From contig JAZGTN010000064.1 in assembly GCA_037783415.1 (NCBI GenBank), positions 4,265,001 to 4,329,000 of the forward strand: a DNA stretch of 64,000 bases, in the 5' to 3' direction. The notes beneath the pieces are model-generated. The model did not search any database and was not told the DNA's origin. It saw only the letters and a list, made by a program, of their open reading frames with translations. Made by a program: the position numbers and the translations under genes. Positions 1-24,600 of the stretch are shown here, in pieces; the first letter of the stretch is position 1, and every line of letters starts with the position of its first letter. The stretch is from Leptasterias polaris (Eukaryota > Echinodermata > Asteroidea > Forcipulatida > Asteriidae).

Positions 1-120
1 ACAGCCCTCATGAATCGTTCACTTTGGCAAAAGGATATTGAAGTATTTGGAAGATATTTTCTTAGGTCTTGTAAAAAAAAAAATTGGTCCAGTGAAAGTC
101 CTTAGCCACAAGACCTGTGA

Positions 121-311
121 CCAACTTTATAAAGATGTACAGCAGAAATTTGTGCTTACCAAAATTCTTTGCTAAGCAGAAAATAAGCAGGGAGCCAGTC
201 ACAAACAATATGCATTACTTGGTACTTTGGCTGGTGACCTGTTTCTGCTCAGCAAGATTTTCTGTGCTGAGCAATTTTTTGTGCTTAACAGTTTTAGGTG
301 ATTGGGCCCAG
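121..311. repeat. Foldback MITE-like element, copy A
   Basis: Degenerate copy of a family about 190 bp long whose ends are inverted versions of GGGCCCAATTTCATAGAGC. The interior carries the recurring words CTTAGCAGAA, ACCAGTCACA and TTGGCTGGTAACC. Only the right end (ATTGGGCCC near 303-311) is clear here. It lies in the COPA intron left of exon 15. Confidence 0.6.
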
Positions 312-378
312 TAGTCTAAGTGGGGATTTTCATGGAATTCACCCCCTCTTGTGGCCAATTCAAGAAAGGTTTCCCTAC

Positions 379-11500
<11,122 letters not shown>

Positions 11501-11981
11501 TGCTGAAGATCTCGTCTCTCTCTATTGAAATCAAACTCGATGTAAGTTGACGTAGTGGTAGTCTAAAAAAAAAAAATAGAGGTAGAAAGAATCCGATAAG
11601 TATTCTATTACATGAAAAATACCAGAGAATACAAGCGAGTGCACAGTTTCAATAGACCATTCTTTCTCTCAACGCCCGCGCGCAACCTGCCCCGTCCCGC
11701 AGAAGTTATGTTGCTCATGATTGAACGCGCGCACTTGCTGCAGCGCCTGTAACCAGTGTGCCGTTAAACAGTCGTTGATTTACAACCACCACTGATAGTG
11801 ATATACACACAGGAGAACCAACCGAGAAGGCAGGGCACCAGTGATAGCCAAAAAAGAAGGGCAGACTTATTCATATCCTTACTTCGATGTGGATTAAAAA
11901 TCATCGATTTGGAGCAAACAAAATGATCGTGGGTACAATTAAATGTTTGAAGCTGCATCTCTCGCATTTTTGAGCTACATG

Positions 11982-12072
11982 TATGGTGTGTAGATCGTGT
12001 GGTAACTTGTGTCCGGACATGTGATGTGACATGTGATGATCAGTGGATGTTACCACACTCGATCTACACACA
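11982..12072. repeat. Inverted repeat (hairpin)
   Basis: GTGTGTAGATCGTGTGGTAAC is followed about 45 bp later by GTTACCACACTCGATCTACA, so the arms pair nearly perfectly. The loop contains two further CATGTGATG words. No TSD was identified. Confidence 0.7.
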
Positions 12073-12394
12073 CGCGTCAGGGCACGTGTCCATAATGCGT
12101 TTTTGATACTAACTAGGTGCCAAATTTTAAGGGCAAACTTGACATCATTTAATTTTCTCCAATGTCTGCTTGAAAATCATCGATTAGAGCACACAAAAAT
12201 GATCATGAGTACACTTAAATGCCTGATGTTGCATCTTGGATTCTTGGACATATTGATTTTGAGAATCCAGTTGGCAATTTTCAAGCCATGTGATTTGCTT
12301 TTTGTTGTTTGGGACATTTTTCATGGCAGGGGGCTGACTAAAAATCATACAGAAGCAAATTTCCGAGTGTTGCGGATCTTACAATGGATTCCTG

Positions 12395-12475
12395 GGGCGC
12401 TAAGATTAGAATAGTTTTAGTAGTACAACAGAAGATGTCAACATTTCGAAAAAAAGAGCGCCCCAATTACTGCAA
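12395..12475. repeat. Fragment related to the 17476 foldback element
   Basis: CCTGGGGCGCTAAGAT at the left and GATGTCAACATTTCGAAAA then GAGCGCCCCAATTACTG at the right match the arms of the foldback element at 17476-17859. The central palindromic core is absent. Confidence 0.5.
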
Positions 12476-13969
12476 TACTGGGTCTAGGTCTATCTCTAGT
12501 CTACTCTAACTAGTATAAGGTTTATCGCCAATAGCAAAATACCAAGAGAGGGTGCTGTTTTGCCGCGCATGATAGTGTAGTGAAAGGGGGCAACCCGGGA
12601 ACTCGCGCACGACGACCGACTGTAGCATTTGCCCCCTCTGCCCTCCCATGATCCATTGCGATTCTGAATCGCGATAAACCTTATTAGTAAGTGTAAGCCA
12701 AACTGAAACTCCATTCAGTCTCAGTTTTGCACTTGACTGTGTGTGTCAAGTAAGTTTCTTGACTTTAAATTTAGTTTAGTTTTGTTGTCAATATTTTTGC
12801 GAACATTTTGAGTACTAAGTTTAGTAACAAATTAATTTGTACAGTATTTCAAGACCCTATTATTTATCACATTATTATTTATTAACTATTAATATTATTA
12901 TTAATCATAAAAAAAAGGTAGAATAATTCGAAAATGGTCGACCGAATGACGGTCGTTCCCGGCCATTATTTGTCAGATTCCGAAGACCGGGCATTGGAAA
13001 TACATATTATTAATACTAATACTAGGCAAGCATTTTTGAACATTTCGTACAACAAATAATTACGATAATTTAGTTTTCATGTGACATGCTAATTACAGAA
13101 AATTTGTAAGCAAACAGCGTAGTTAAAACTCACTTGTCCGTAGAGAAACAAACCCTAACTACTACTGCACAAACGAATGGCAAATCGTGGCCACGTCACT
13201 TTCCCATACGCGAAAATGTTCCGCTGGTAATCCAAAGCATATGCGTAAGCACTACGCCGTTATCGCCGAGTACCACCAACCTTTTAGAGGACGTCTGGTG
13301 TCCAATTCACTCGCGGATAGATAAGCGATACAATATTTAGTTTTGTAGCCAGGTGCTCTGATTGCGGTGGGGGAACTCAGAGGGGTGGGTCCTTAGATGG
13401 GCGGGGGATGTAATCAACTTTTCTTCATTAGTTTTCCGTCTTAAATTTATTGTTATAGTGGGTGGAGATGAAAAGGTTTGGATGGAAGAATGGTAAACTC
13501 AACAGAGGAATGGGAGTAGTGAACCCAATTTCTTATCCAACCCGTCACCTACAGTCCTAGGGGTAATTCTCGATTATTTGCACTGTTGTTGTAATTGGGT
13601 GGGGGGGGGGGGGGGGGGGGGGTTGGAAAATAAACTATAATACACAAAAATAAGTTAAAAACTAGCTGATTAATAAGTAGTTCATGCTGGCACCAATTCC
13701 CCCTGAGGAATATTTCTGTGATACTGTCAATGGTAATTATGAAGTCAGACTTGGAAGACCCATGGAGGAAGACCCAAAGTCAAAGTCACTTTTCAGTATT
13801 GTGGCACAATCGAAATTAAGCCCAATTTGTACATTTAGCTCATTGTTTTCACATCTCACTAAACTGATGTATAGATCCTAAGTTTCAAACGGTTTCAAAT
13901 GAAACTGTTATAAATCATGCATCACTAACCAGGGGTCATAATTGACTTCAAGATGTTCAAGAAGAGCAG

Positions 13970-14188
13970 CGCCCAATTTCATGCATAGAGCTGCTTAAGA
14001 ATTAAGCTAAGCACATCAAAATTATGCTTAGCAGAATAAGATAACCAGCAAAAATATCATTTCACATATACCATTTGTTCACATATACCATTTGTTCACA
14101 TATACCATTTGTGACTGGTATCCATTTCACTATGCTTAGCTGATAATTGTTAAGTAATATCTTTTGCTCAAACAGCTCCATAGGGCCC
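13970..14188. repeat. Foldback MITE-like element, copy D with internal triplication
   Basis: The left end GCCCAATTTCAT and right end ATAGGGCCC flank the usual interior. A 17-bp word (CACATATACCATTTGTT) is repeated three times in tandem around 14063-14110, a private expansion in this copy. Confidence 0.7.
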
Positions 14189-14908
14189 AGGTAGGTCACG
14201 TTAGAGCATGGAGGAAGGAATACAGAGCAACCGCCTATTGAGCACGGAGGGAGGAAATAGATGAATGAGAAACGAGTTCTTCTCCCAGCGTGTTCGTAAA
14301 CGACTTGAGCCTGCCCTCACACATTAAATGCTAAAGCCACTGAATCATTTCAAGAGTTTTGTCAACAATTATTGGGCATACCCATTCCGATTAAGTCTAA
14401 CTTGTCAGGCCAGCCAGGATCGTTCTGTAGGCTAAAGTAAGTATATTCCGGAAATATTGTAAGTATTGGTGCAAAGTTTCATTTTAATTTTTTTTAGTAG
14501 CGACAGGGGGAAATTACTTCTTATGTTTTTTCGGGGAAGTTTTTTTTTTAATGTATAGAGTGGGGCTTCCCCGCCCCCGCCCGCCCCCGCCCGCCCCCAA
14601 GGGAGTGGGGGGGGGGGGGGGGGGGGGGTCTGCCGCGACGATGACAGTCACTGGACTTGCAAGTTTCTTCCTACCTCCATGGTCTCACTAATAACTCATT
14701 GACGACCACCATGGCCTATGAAGCAATACTGAGTGCTCCAGTGCTTATCTTGTAAAGAGTTACATGGATTTGCCTCATCCATCAATAATCTGATCCGTAA
14801 TAAGTGCCTAGTCGTTGTCTTTGTTCCTCCATTTTCCTTCCTCCATGGTTCCTCGAAACTCACCCACTGATGATCTCAAGACAATGGAGACAAACAATAT
14901 CATAAGAC

Positions 14909-14989
14909 AAAAAATAAGTTAGTGGCCTGACGTTTCGACCCTGAAAGACTCTGCTAGGGTCGAAACGTCAGGCCACTAACTTATTTTTT
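14909..14989. repeat. Perfect 34-bp-arm hairpin
   Basis: The arm at 14909-14942 (AAAAAATAAGTTAGTGGCCT then GACGTTTCGACCCT) is exactly inverted at 14956-14989, with a 13-base loop. The flank TATACCACAGGTCCTTGGTA and the arm words recur at 19735-19838, so this is two inverted copies of a dispersed element meeting head to head. Confidence 0.8.
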
Positions 14990-15143
14990 GCATTTATACC
15001 ACAGGTCCTTGGTAAGCAGTTTGCAACAGCTAATTCTATTTTTCTATCATAAGACCTGAGCACCAGAATGCTCAGCAAAACTCTCCAAACTATTGTGTGA
15101 TGTATATATCTATATTTTAAAAAAAAGTAATAAAAAATAAAGA

Positions 15144-15216
15144 TGGAGAATCCGGGTATCGATCCCGGTACCTCTCACATGCTAAGCGAGCGCTCTACCA
15201 CTTGAGCTAATCCCCC
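15144..15216 (-). tRNA. tRNA-Ala (AGC)
   Basis: The minus strand folds as a standard 73-nt tRNA. The acceptor stem GGGGGAT pairs with ATTCTCC (with G-U pairs). A box GCTCAAGTGGTAGAGC; anticodon stem CTCGC/GTGAG with loop TTAGCAT, giving anticodon AGC; T arm CCGGGATCGATACCCGG (B box). A T-rich Pol III terminator (TTTATTTTTTA) follows immediately at lower coordinates. CCA is not encoded, as expected in eukaryotes. It looks functional, unlike the tRNA-like SINE heads elsewhere. Confidence 0.93.
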
Positions 15217-15631
15217 ATGTAAGATCCCTGGGCAAATGTCTTAATTATAGAATAAAAAAAGGAAATAGACGTTATTGTCAGTCGTCAAAATAACTTCTGA
15301 AGTGAAACAGATTTATTGTAGCGTAAAATAGAGTACAAGGTAAAAACAAATTATTTATCAGCTTTCATAAACTTAAATATTGTATTATAATCTATTTAAA
15401 TGGTAAAAAAAAATAATTTGTATTTCAAAATGTATGAAGATGCGATGTCCAACAAGACTAGTTGTTGTAGTGCTTAGTCAGTGTGTTAGTGATTGTCGTG
15501 GCATGGCGGTTCGCTTGAACGCGCACACGGTACACATACCACCAACACGCACTCTAGTCTTTGCATGCACAACCAACAAAAACAACACGCACAGAGTGTG
15601 AGAGGCAGAGGGGCGGCACACAAACACAAAA
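15217..15631. promoter_or_regulatory. Putative promoter/5' UTR region of the EEP gene
   Basis: AT-rich DNA grades into a GC-richer stretch (15480-15625) just before the proposed start codon. An upstream ATG at 15493 opens a 62-codon frame that overlaps the main start in another frame; if transcribed it would act as an overlapping uORF. No TATA box at a convincing distance, and the transcription start is unknown. Confidence 0.3.
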
Positions 15632-18600
15632 ATGACCGACTATTCCGCATTCTTTATTTGCAAAATTGTTCTTGCGATTAATTGGAGTCCACTTTGTTTT
15701 ATTTTCATAACTAGCGTGTCGTACTTAGCCACACAAAGAGCCCTTGCGTCAGGTAAGACAAAATTGTAATGTTATTAAATAATTGTAACTAAAAATAAAG
15801 AAAAGAGTAAGGGGACTAAGTCTTCCTAAAGACTAGAGTAAGAAGACTGAGTAAGATGGTTCAATACTGACTGTGTGACTGTGAGGGAGAGTGCATGGAG
15901 CTGGTGAGTCGAGTGTGAGAGTACACTGCTGGTTACCAAAGAGAAAGTGTCAATTGTCATCCTTAAATTTGTTTTCGCAATATTATAATAAAAAAATAAT
16001 ATTGCATTTTGTATTATCTGACACATTTATAATATGTTATTCTGCTGTTAATAATAAAAATATAATATTCTAGATTTAACAAGGACAAGGTTAATAACAA
16101 TTCACAATCAAAGGAAACGATGAGGCTCCCCTTTCTAATAATAATAATAATAATTAAAACTTGTAAAGCGCCATCTATCTAAGACTAAACTTATTCCGAG
16201 GCGCATAAAAACCAAACAAAAACAAAAAACAAAGAGAGTAACCAAAAAGATTACAAATTACGTAGCTTAGAAAGAAATAAGAGCACATTGAATAAAACAG
16301 ATTTACATAAATGTGTCGAAAAAAACAAGTGGAAAAAATAACAAACAGATAGTCAATCATAAGAAATATTGAACAGGTGAGTTTTTAGCAATGTTTTGAA
16401 AATGTCCAGAGACTTTGTAGCTCGGATATGTAAAGGAAGAGAGTTCCAGAGAGTGGGTGCAGATACAGAAAATGCGCGAACGCCGTTGGAAGTGGTTGAA
16501 TTAGGGACAGTTAAAAGAAGTTGGTTTGTAGAGCGAAGATTGCGAGTTGGCGTATATGGTGAGAGAATTTCTTTGAGATAGGGAGGAGCCCTATCATTCA
16601 TAGCTTTCCAGGCAAGCAAAATGATTTTGAATTTAATTCTTTGACAGACTGGGAGCCAGTGAAGCTGTTTCAACACAGGTGTGATGTGATCATATTTACG
16701 TGTTTTAGATAATACCCGAGCAGCAGCGTTCTGGACATTTTGCAGTTTTTTGATAAGATGCTTGTTAATACCATAAAGCAATGAGTTTCCATTATCAAGC
16801 CTGGATGTAATGAAAGCATGTATAAGGATAGAGGCAGACTTTTTATTGAGGACTTTACGAATGCTGCTAATGTTTCTAATATGGTAAAAAGCAGATTGAC
16901 AAATTTTCTTCACATGGGATTCCATGCACATAGTGTTATCAAACATGATCCCAAGATTGCGAGCATTTGCAGATGATGTAACAGTAGCAGTGCCAATTTG
17001 CATCTGGTGATTGATTATTTTGTCTTGGTTATGTTTAGACGTTATTATGAGCAGTTCCGTTTTATCATCATTGAGTTTTAATTTATTATTGGTCATCCAT
17101 GACTTTATATCAGAAACACATTGCTCAACACGTTTGCGTTCAGATTGCTCATCAGAACAATTTAAATCAAATGAAAGATACAGTTGAGTATCATCTGCAT
17201 ACAAATGTACATGGAGTCCGTGGTTTCTTGCAATTGCAGCTATTGGTTTAGAGTAAATGGTGAAGAAGAGTGGCCCAAGGACAGATCCCTGGGGAACACC
17301 AAACAAGAGCGTGGCAAGTGATGATAAAACTCCATTAATGTTGATGGCTTGAGTTCGGTTGCTGATGTAAGATTTAATCTACTGTACTACTACTGTACAC
17401 TAGACCTATTGACATTAAATCTACCGAGTACTAACTGGATAGACTCTTCGATCTCTCCCAACCCACAGTATGGTATAGACCCAGTAACTGGGGCGCTGTA
17501 CTCCTTTTGTCGAAACTTTGACATCATCGGTCGTATCTCAGCGCCCCAGGTTATTGTATGTACATACATGATCCGACTCTCAGCATGATCGACGGGTGCC
17601 CTGCCTCTAACCGCGTAATCGTATTGGTTGCGGCAGGGCACCCGTCTAAAATTTTAGACGGGTGCCGTGCCTCGACCGTGACGATTACGCGGTTTGAGGC
17701 AGGGCACCCGTCGACCATGCTGAGAGTTTGGTCACATACAACAATAACCTGGGGCGCTAGAGAGTTTGGTCACATACAACAATAACCTGGGGCGCTAGAT
17801 ACGACCGATGATGTCAAAATTTCGAAAAAGGGAGTACAGCGCCCCAGTTACTGGGTCTAAGTATGGTATTGCTCTTATAACCAACAGTTAATAGACTTAA
17901 TGAAAACAATTTCTCTCACACTTTATGAGGAAATGCAAAAGAGACTCTACAACAAAGCAAAGAGAACCGATAAACAAGCTCGGACTGGAAATCATTCCGC
18001 ACCCTTATAAACCACATTAGAAGAGAACCTAACAGAGCACAGGAAACCTACATCAGAGGCATACTTAACACTGAAAATCTCTGTTCTGCACCAAAACGCT
18101 TCCGGTCATTTATATCAGCTTAAAAAAAAAGACAACAATAGAAGTCAATAGTATACCACCCCCAAACTGGGCTATAGTCTGTAACAGTAAGGGAAAAGCT
18201 GAGGCATTAAGTGCCCATTATACACTAGTAGCATCTTTACTCACGAAGATGTACACCAAAGATTCAGACACCTGAACTTCCCTCGATGAGAGACATCCAG
18301 ATTGACAACAAGGGGGTCCTTAAACTTCTGACTGGCCTTGATCCATAAGTCTTGCGGTCCTGATCAGATCCCTGTTCGAGTAATGAAAGAATGTGCTGAG
18401 GAGATAACTCCAATGTTATCAAAACTTTTCAGTCAATCCTTGGAAACAGGTATTCCTACCACAAGACTGGTTAACAGCCAATGTTTGTCCAGTCTTTAAA
18501 AAAGGCGCCCGTTCACCCCCTGTTAACTACAGACCAGTATCCATCACATCAGTAGCCTGTAAGCTCATAGAACACCATCTTTCATCTCATCATGGAGCAT

Positions 18601-21600
18601 ATCAACGAGTAAAGAAGTATCGGCATGTTTTTTTAAAACACCACTCATGTGAGACACAACTTATTAACACTATGGAGGAGATTTTCAAACACTTAGACCA
18701 AACCAAGAAACCACAGATAGATACCCTGGTGCTTGATTTTAGCAAGGCCTTTGATACTGTAGCTCACAGAAAACTTTTGATCAAAATCAGAACATTACGG
18801 CATACGAGGGAAGAGTGCTGCATGGATTAAGACATGGCTAACTAACAGAACTCAACAGGTGGTTGTAGATGGAGAAGCATCGGAATCCACTCCCGTTACA
18901 TCTGGGGGTTCCCCAGGGAACTGTATTAGGTCCTTTGATGTTCCTTCTCTACATTAATGACATTTGTGAAAACGCCAACAATGGTACAAAAATCAAATTG
19001 TTTGCTGATGACTGCCTTCTGTTCCGCCCAATCAATAGCCCTGGTGATCAACAGCAACTTCAAGAAGATTTGAACAGTCTGGTAAATTGGTCCCATCATT
19101 GGCAAATGTAATTCAACCCAGTTAAGTGTCACACTCTCCATATTACCAGGAGCAAGAACCCATATAGACGCACTTACACTATACAAACAACACTGAACTG
19201 ACCCCAGTAGATAAACACCCATATCTAGGAGTCATCATCTCTGAAAATGCTAACTGGTCATCTCACATTTTGCTCAAATTGCTCAGCTACTTTTGGTGCT
19301 TAAAAAAAAAGCACCTTTAATAATAATAGTAATTACTAGGAGTAGGAAGCAGCTCTATGAAATTGGGCCGAGATAAAGTAAGGAATTATTTTAATAGTTT
19401 GTAAATTGTAGGCCTAAGTTCTTTTCTATTTTTCCTTCATTTGCTCAGAATCAGACTTCAGACCACGTCATAATATTCAGGCTCATGAACGTATGGCATC
19501 GTTGAGGCATTAAAGTTTAAAACTATTTGTCAGTCATCACTTGACATACTCTGAAATAAGTGTTAAAAAAATGTTTTCTTTTTTAATTAAACAAAGTCAC
19601 TATGGTATCTAAGCCTACAGACAACAGTGTCGGAGAAAAAAAATCCTTTTATGTACCATGAGGCTGTACATGTAGCTACATGTATGTAAGTGTATATTAA
19701 GTGTATTGACATTTTTAGTTAAAGAAAGTAGAAGTAGCTGTTGCAAACTGCTTACCAACCAAAAAGACCTATGGTATAAATGCAAAAAATGCCTGACATT
19801 TCGACCCTAACAGAGTCAAGAAAGACTCTGCTAGGGTCATTTTTAATTGAATTCGGTTTTTGACACAGAAATCAATTTCTGAAGGGAATTCGTTTAAAGA
19901 CCCCTTCGGTTCAAGTGGTACTCCATTAATCAGGCCATTTTATTTGCCCTTTGCGAATTGCATTGTAAACCTAACTGAGGGAGAAACGAGAGTTGAGATT
20001 ATCACAGCAACCTTTTTTCTTTTGTTGTGTATTTTATCAGGCTAAAATTGCTCTAAAAGTTTACTTCTGTGTTTTGCAGATCATGTGATGCTGATTAACC
20101 AATCAACGGTTGCTTACGGTGGCATACTGAAAGAGGTAACACCATCTGAAAAGATCAACGAATTTGAAGCTACAGTAATTAAGGTATTGGTTTAGATCCC
20201 ATTTCCTCTTCCCCTCCCCCCCTCAGGCACGCAGCAAGGTGTTTGAAAGTGGGGCGGCCATCTAGTTACAATCCCTGCGAGCAGTGGCGCTAATCAAATA
20301 AAAATCTTGACAACAGTATCCATCAACTGTGAAAGCGGTTGTGTTGGGGTATATCGCCCCATCCCAAGGAAAAAAATATGTTTTTTGACAAAATTAGTTC
20401 TACTTGTTTGTATGTACACAGTATATCGTGTTCTGTGCAGGCGATATATAAATGCAGCATTATAATTTCACTGTAGGCTTATGAAATTTTCCATCTTTAC
20501 TTACGTTTCTTGACGGATCTCATCTAAGCTAAAATATATTTTTAAAGAAGATCCACCACCACTGCCACTTGGTTTGGCCTATTTTATCTTGTGAATCTGC
20601 CAAACACAAGCAGTGGGGCGGCTATGGCCAGCGGGCAACCCCCGTTCTTGGTATGCCTCACCCCACTTTGAGGCATGAAACTTGTGATTGTTCTCATGTT
20701 GGAAAGTTTGCCAGAAAATAATCTTGGAGGCCTTTTTGCCAGTCACCTTCAGTGAAGGCTTTCAAAAATGATAGGTTTTAGTGTGGTAGCACTCAGAGTG
20801 TACAGACAAATCTTCTTTGTAATGTTCACATGCTCGGAATTACGTGAAGAAAGGCTACCTAGTCTGCTGCCACCTAGTGTCCAAAGGTCCCAATCAAATT
20901 ACAACAAACGGGGTACAATTTCTTACTGCTGCTTATGTCGAAAATATCGCTTAAAAGTGTTCTGCTTAGCAAAAATAAAGCAGGATACCAGTCACAGGTC
21001 GTAAATGTGACATGGTGTTTTGGCTGGTAACCTTATTCTGGTAAGCATAATTTTGTTGTGCTAAGCTATTTTTTGTAGTTAAAAAAAGCAGCTCTGTAAA
21101 ATTGGGCCCTACAGGTCATGTAAAATAAAAATTGTGAATGGGCTGGAGATTACTGTTTAACTTTGCAGCCTGTCTTTTTTTTAAAATGCATTTCTTAGTG
21201 TGCCATCCAGTCTGCAATCAAGAGGCACCCAGCTACCATTCCAAAGAATTCCAGCGGGAAGACTTTAGAGCCGCAGGTCTCAAACTTTCAAAAGCTTGTA
21301 AGTTATTTGTAAATTGCAAGATTTTGCAAAGTCTTTTTATAGCGTTGTACGTGGTTCCTTGATCCGCCTGCTCAGGCAAAAGGATCTGTTCTTAAATTGT
21401 TCTTGAAGCATCTGCCATTTGTCTGCCAGGGAAGCATGCAACTGCAAGATGCTCCTCTTGGCCCTGCCGGGGGCCCATAATCCAATTCCTGGGTGAAGGG
21501 AAGCAAGTCATGGTTAAGTGTGTTATTCTGCTGCCATCTATATTTGAAGCCAATACAAAATTTTAAAAAACATTGCAACTGAACTAAAACTCGAAAGGCT

Positions 21601-24600
21601 AGTATACTGAGTTTTACGGACGAATGTTTGAATTTGATAGGTACCTGAACATAGTTCATTTTAAAAAGTAAGAAGAAAACTACCTTAGTCCACAAGTCTG
21701 CAGGGCGTGTCGTGGCCAAGCAGTCAAGGGCTCTGGAATCAAGCTCTGGTGTTTCTTATCAGCTAAGTGTGGGTTCGAGTCCCGGTCTTGACACTTGTGT
21801 CCTTAGGAAAGGCACTTAACCATTATTGCTATTTGCCCTTTGGACTGAATGCAAAGCCGTGTTTGTGTAATGCACAAAAAAGAACTCGGCTAGTTACACT
21901 TAACAAGAAGAGAAGGGGTTTGCCTTGACCTGTGGACTGGTCTTTATCAGCACAGGCACCGGTCTTACAAACCCAATGGTTTAATTGGATAGACATTAGA
22001 CATGCAGTGACGTAAGCTTTCCATATCTCTGTTATGATTGGTCCGAAGTGATGTAGTTTGTCGGGGTGAGGCTTGTTCCACACCATTCACACAATTTCTC
22101 ATTTATAGTGACTTGAGCGTTAATTTTCTGCTTGATCCCGACGGTTTTGTCGCAGCGCAAGCAAAACGCATATTGAGCGATGTGAGGTGCCCTCAAGTGT
22201 GATAAAGCACGATACATGTACATGTAAGAACTTCATATAATTAACTACTAAATAACAATGGTAATGATATAAGAATTCTCCAGTTTATTAATAAAAACTT
22301 GTTGGCAAACTGCAGCATCTCATAAACTTATAACACACACATTGTTCTCTGCAGAAACTACAAGCAACACATGATGGCCAGAACAGAAGTTTCTTAGTGG
22401 AATACGAATTTGTCAACGGCAAAGACCAATATCAACGCAGAAGGATCATCTATGGAATAACATACTCTTTCTGTTTAACCTGGGACAATATCGCCAAACC
22501 ATTCAGACACAACTTTGTCATGTCTTTAGACAGGGGGAAGAATATGTACGTGTTCACACACACATTCTATAGCAAAAGAAACACGAGTTCTTCAGATGAA
22601 AGCGGTTATAATCATGAAGTTTCAAAGAACGTAGCCGTTCCCACCCGGCCAGATGAGCTTTCTGTTGTGGACCTAGAGTATGAATTTGATGAAACGATGA
22701 GATCTACCACAGAGTATCCAGAATGTTTGCGAGGTGTTAGCCCAGAAGGTGTTCTTCAATCAAAGCCTAGGGAAAGCACCAGCAAAAGTCACCTCTACAA
22801 ACAGTCACATCAAGGGACCCATGATCTTAGTATCGTTTCATACAACATCTGGAATTTCAACGGTTTTTCTGTTGACTTTGTGAGCTCAGCCAAAGAGTAC
22901 GTTCAAAGGATGACTAGGCTTGGGGAGTTGATTAAGAGTATGATGGCAGATATTATCGGATTTCAAGAGGTCAGATTTGACGTCACTAGTGGAGGCTCGC
23001 TGGGACCATGTCAAGTAGAACAGCTTGCCAACCATCTGCCAGAATACCAGGTAGTACAACTTTTGCTAAAAATACTTAAATAGAGAAGTGACAAATTCCT
23101 AGATCTTGAGAACAGGGTTTTATTTAAGGTGTAAAAAGTGTCCAAACTCAACCGCATACACATGGAAGTTTGGATTTTTACAACCAGAGCCCATTTTCAT
23201 AAAGCCTGTTAGCACAAAAATTTGCTGAGAACAAAACAAATCTTGCTTAGTTGAATCTGGTTACCAGCCAAAAGTTAAATGAAATTCATATTGTTGCCAC
23301 TGGTTCCGAACTCATTTTTCACTTTATTTAGCAAAGAAATTGCTATTAACAGGCCTGTGAGATCTCCGCTTTAAAGTGGATATCCGCTTTTTTGTTTGTT
23401 TATCGATTTTTTATTTTCGCTTTTTTTTTCGTAAATATTTTTTTTAATTTTTTTTTAATTTTTTTTACTTTTTGCCCTTATATCATGTATATATGCTTGG
23501 CAACAATAATGTACAACTACAATAATGTGAAATAAGCCTAGTTACTGGATCAATGGGGTGCCCCAATTAGACCAGCGTAAATGCGTTACGCGCGCTCACT
23601 TGACGTTCCACGATCATTCTTACATCATGTAGTGTTTCAGCTCTTTTTTTTAGGGTCCACTCACAGGCCTGTATTAAGTGCTCAACAGCTTTTAAAAATT
23701 TGGCACATGGCCCAATTTCATAGAATTGCTTCAGCAGCAATTGCTCAACTTTTTTCTGCTGAGCAGAAATAAGAAGGATACCAGTCACAAATGGTAAATG
23801 TGCAATGGTATTTTGGCTGGTAATCTTATTGTGGTAAGCATAACTTTCTTGTGCTGAGCTACTTTTTCTGCTTTTTCTATGAAATTGGGCCAAGGTTACA
23901 GGCTGACGAAAACTCTTCTGGAGGATCTCTTAGATATAAACTCCCAGGAACAGACCGTGCAAGTCTCTTAAGCGAATACTTGTACTCCAAATCTCATTCC
24001 CAGTGGTGTACAATCTCGCCGCATAATTTTTTCCGGTAAAGCCTTTCTTTATCATAACTTCTGGAAGTGTAACTTTGACTACAAATATATTGGATATTTT
24101 AGTTAGTCTTGTGGCCAATCCACTCTACATGTGCGTGCTCAAAATGGTAGCCCGCCGAAGAGGCATCAACTCACTGCGCAATAGTGGTCCCCTGTCATTC
24201 TTCTTTTATCTTGTGAAGCCCGGTGTATATTTCACTCAAATTGTGAAAGCGAAGAAAATTTCCTTGCATTACAAAAGAAGAGGCACTCCTTTATTAAGTC
24301 ATACATTTTTACACATGTTGGATGTGATCAACGTTTTCTCCAAATTTACAGTTTTAGTTTTCATGAACAGTCCCATTTCGATTCGCTAATTTTTATATTG
24401 CACTGGCACTTTTCCCAAAATGAGTACTCTACTTTTGTAGTTTTCACGAAGAGGCACTTTGTATGACCTAGATCAATTTGAGTTTTCACGAACAGGCACT
24501 TTCATTTACAAATTGGTTTGTACCTGACGCGCTGCACACAGACCTCGTTCATTCACGTTTTTTGTGAAAGATACAATGAAAGTCACACGTGTTCAGCGAG

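Larger units (their letters stand above)
11501..15143. other. Head-to-head intergenic region between COPA and the EEP gene
   Basis: No convincing gene. It should contain the COPA 5' UTR and promoter, but I see no clear TATA box or initiator. Contents: inverted repeat 11982-12072, foldback fragment 12395-12475, AT-rich DNA 12780-12920, long G runs at 13601-13622 and 14606-14628, a MITE at 13970 and a perfect hairpin at 14909. Short ORFs (for example 13684-13881) lack family resemblance. Confidence 0.6.

Noticed and set aside
13684..13881. Possible small protein (65 codons, MLAPIPPEEYF)
   Set aside because: No family resemblance, no splice context and no conservation evidence in a repeat-rich intergenic region.
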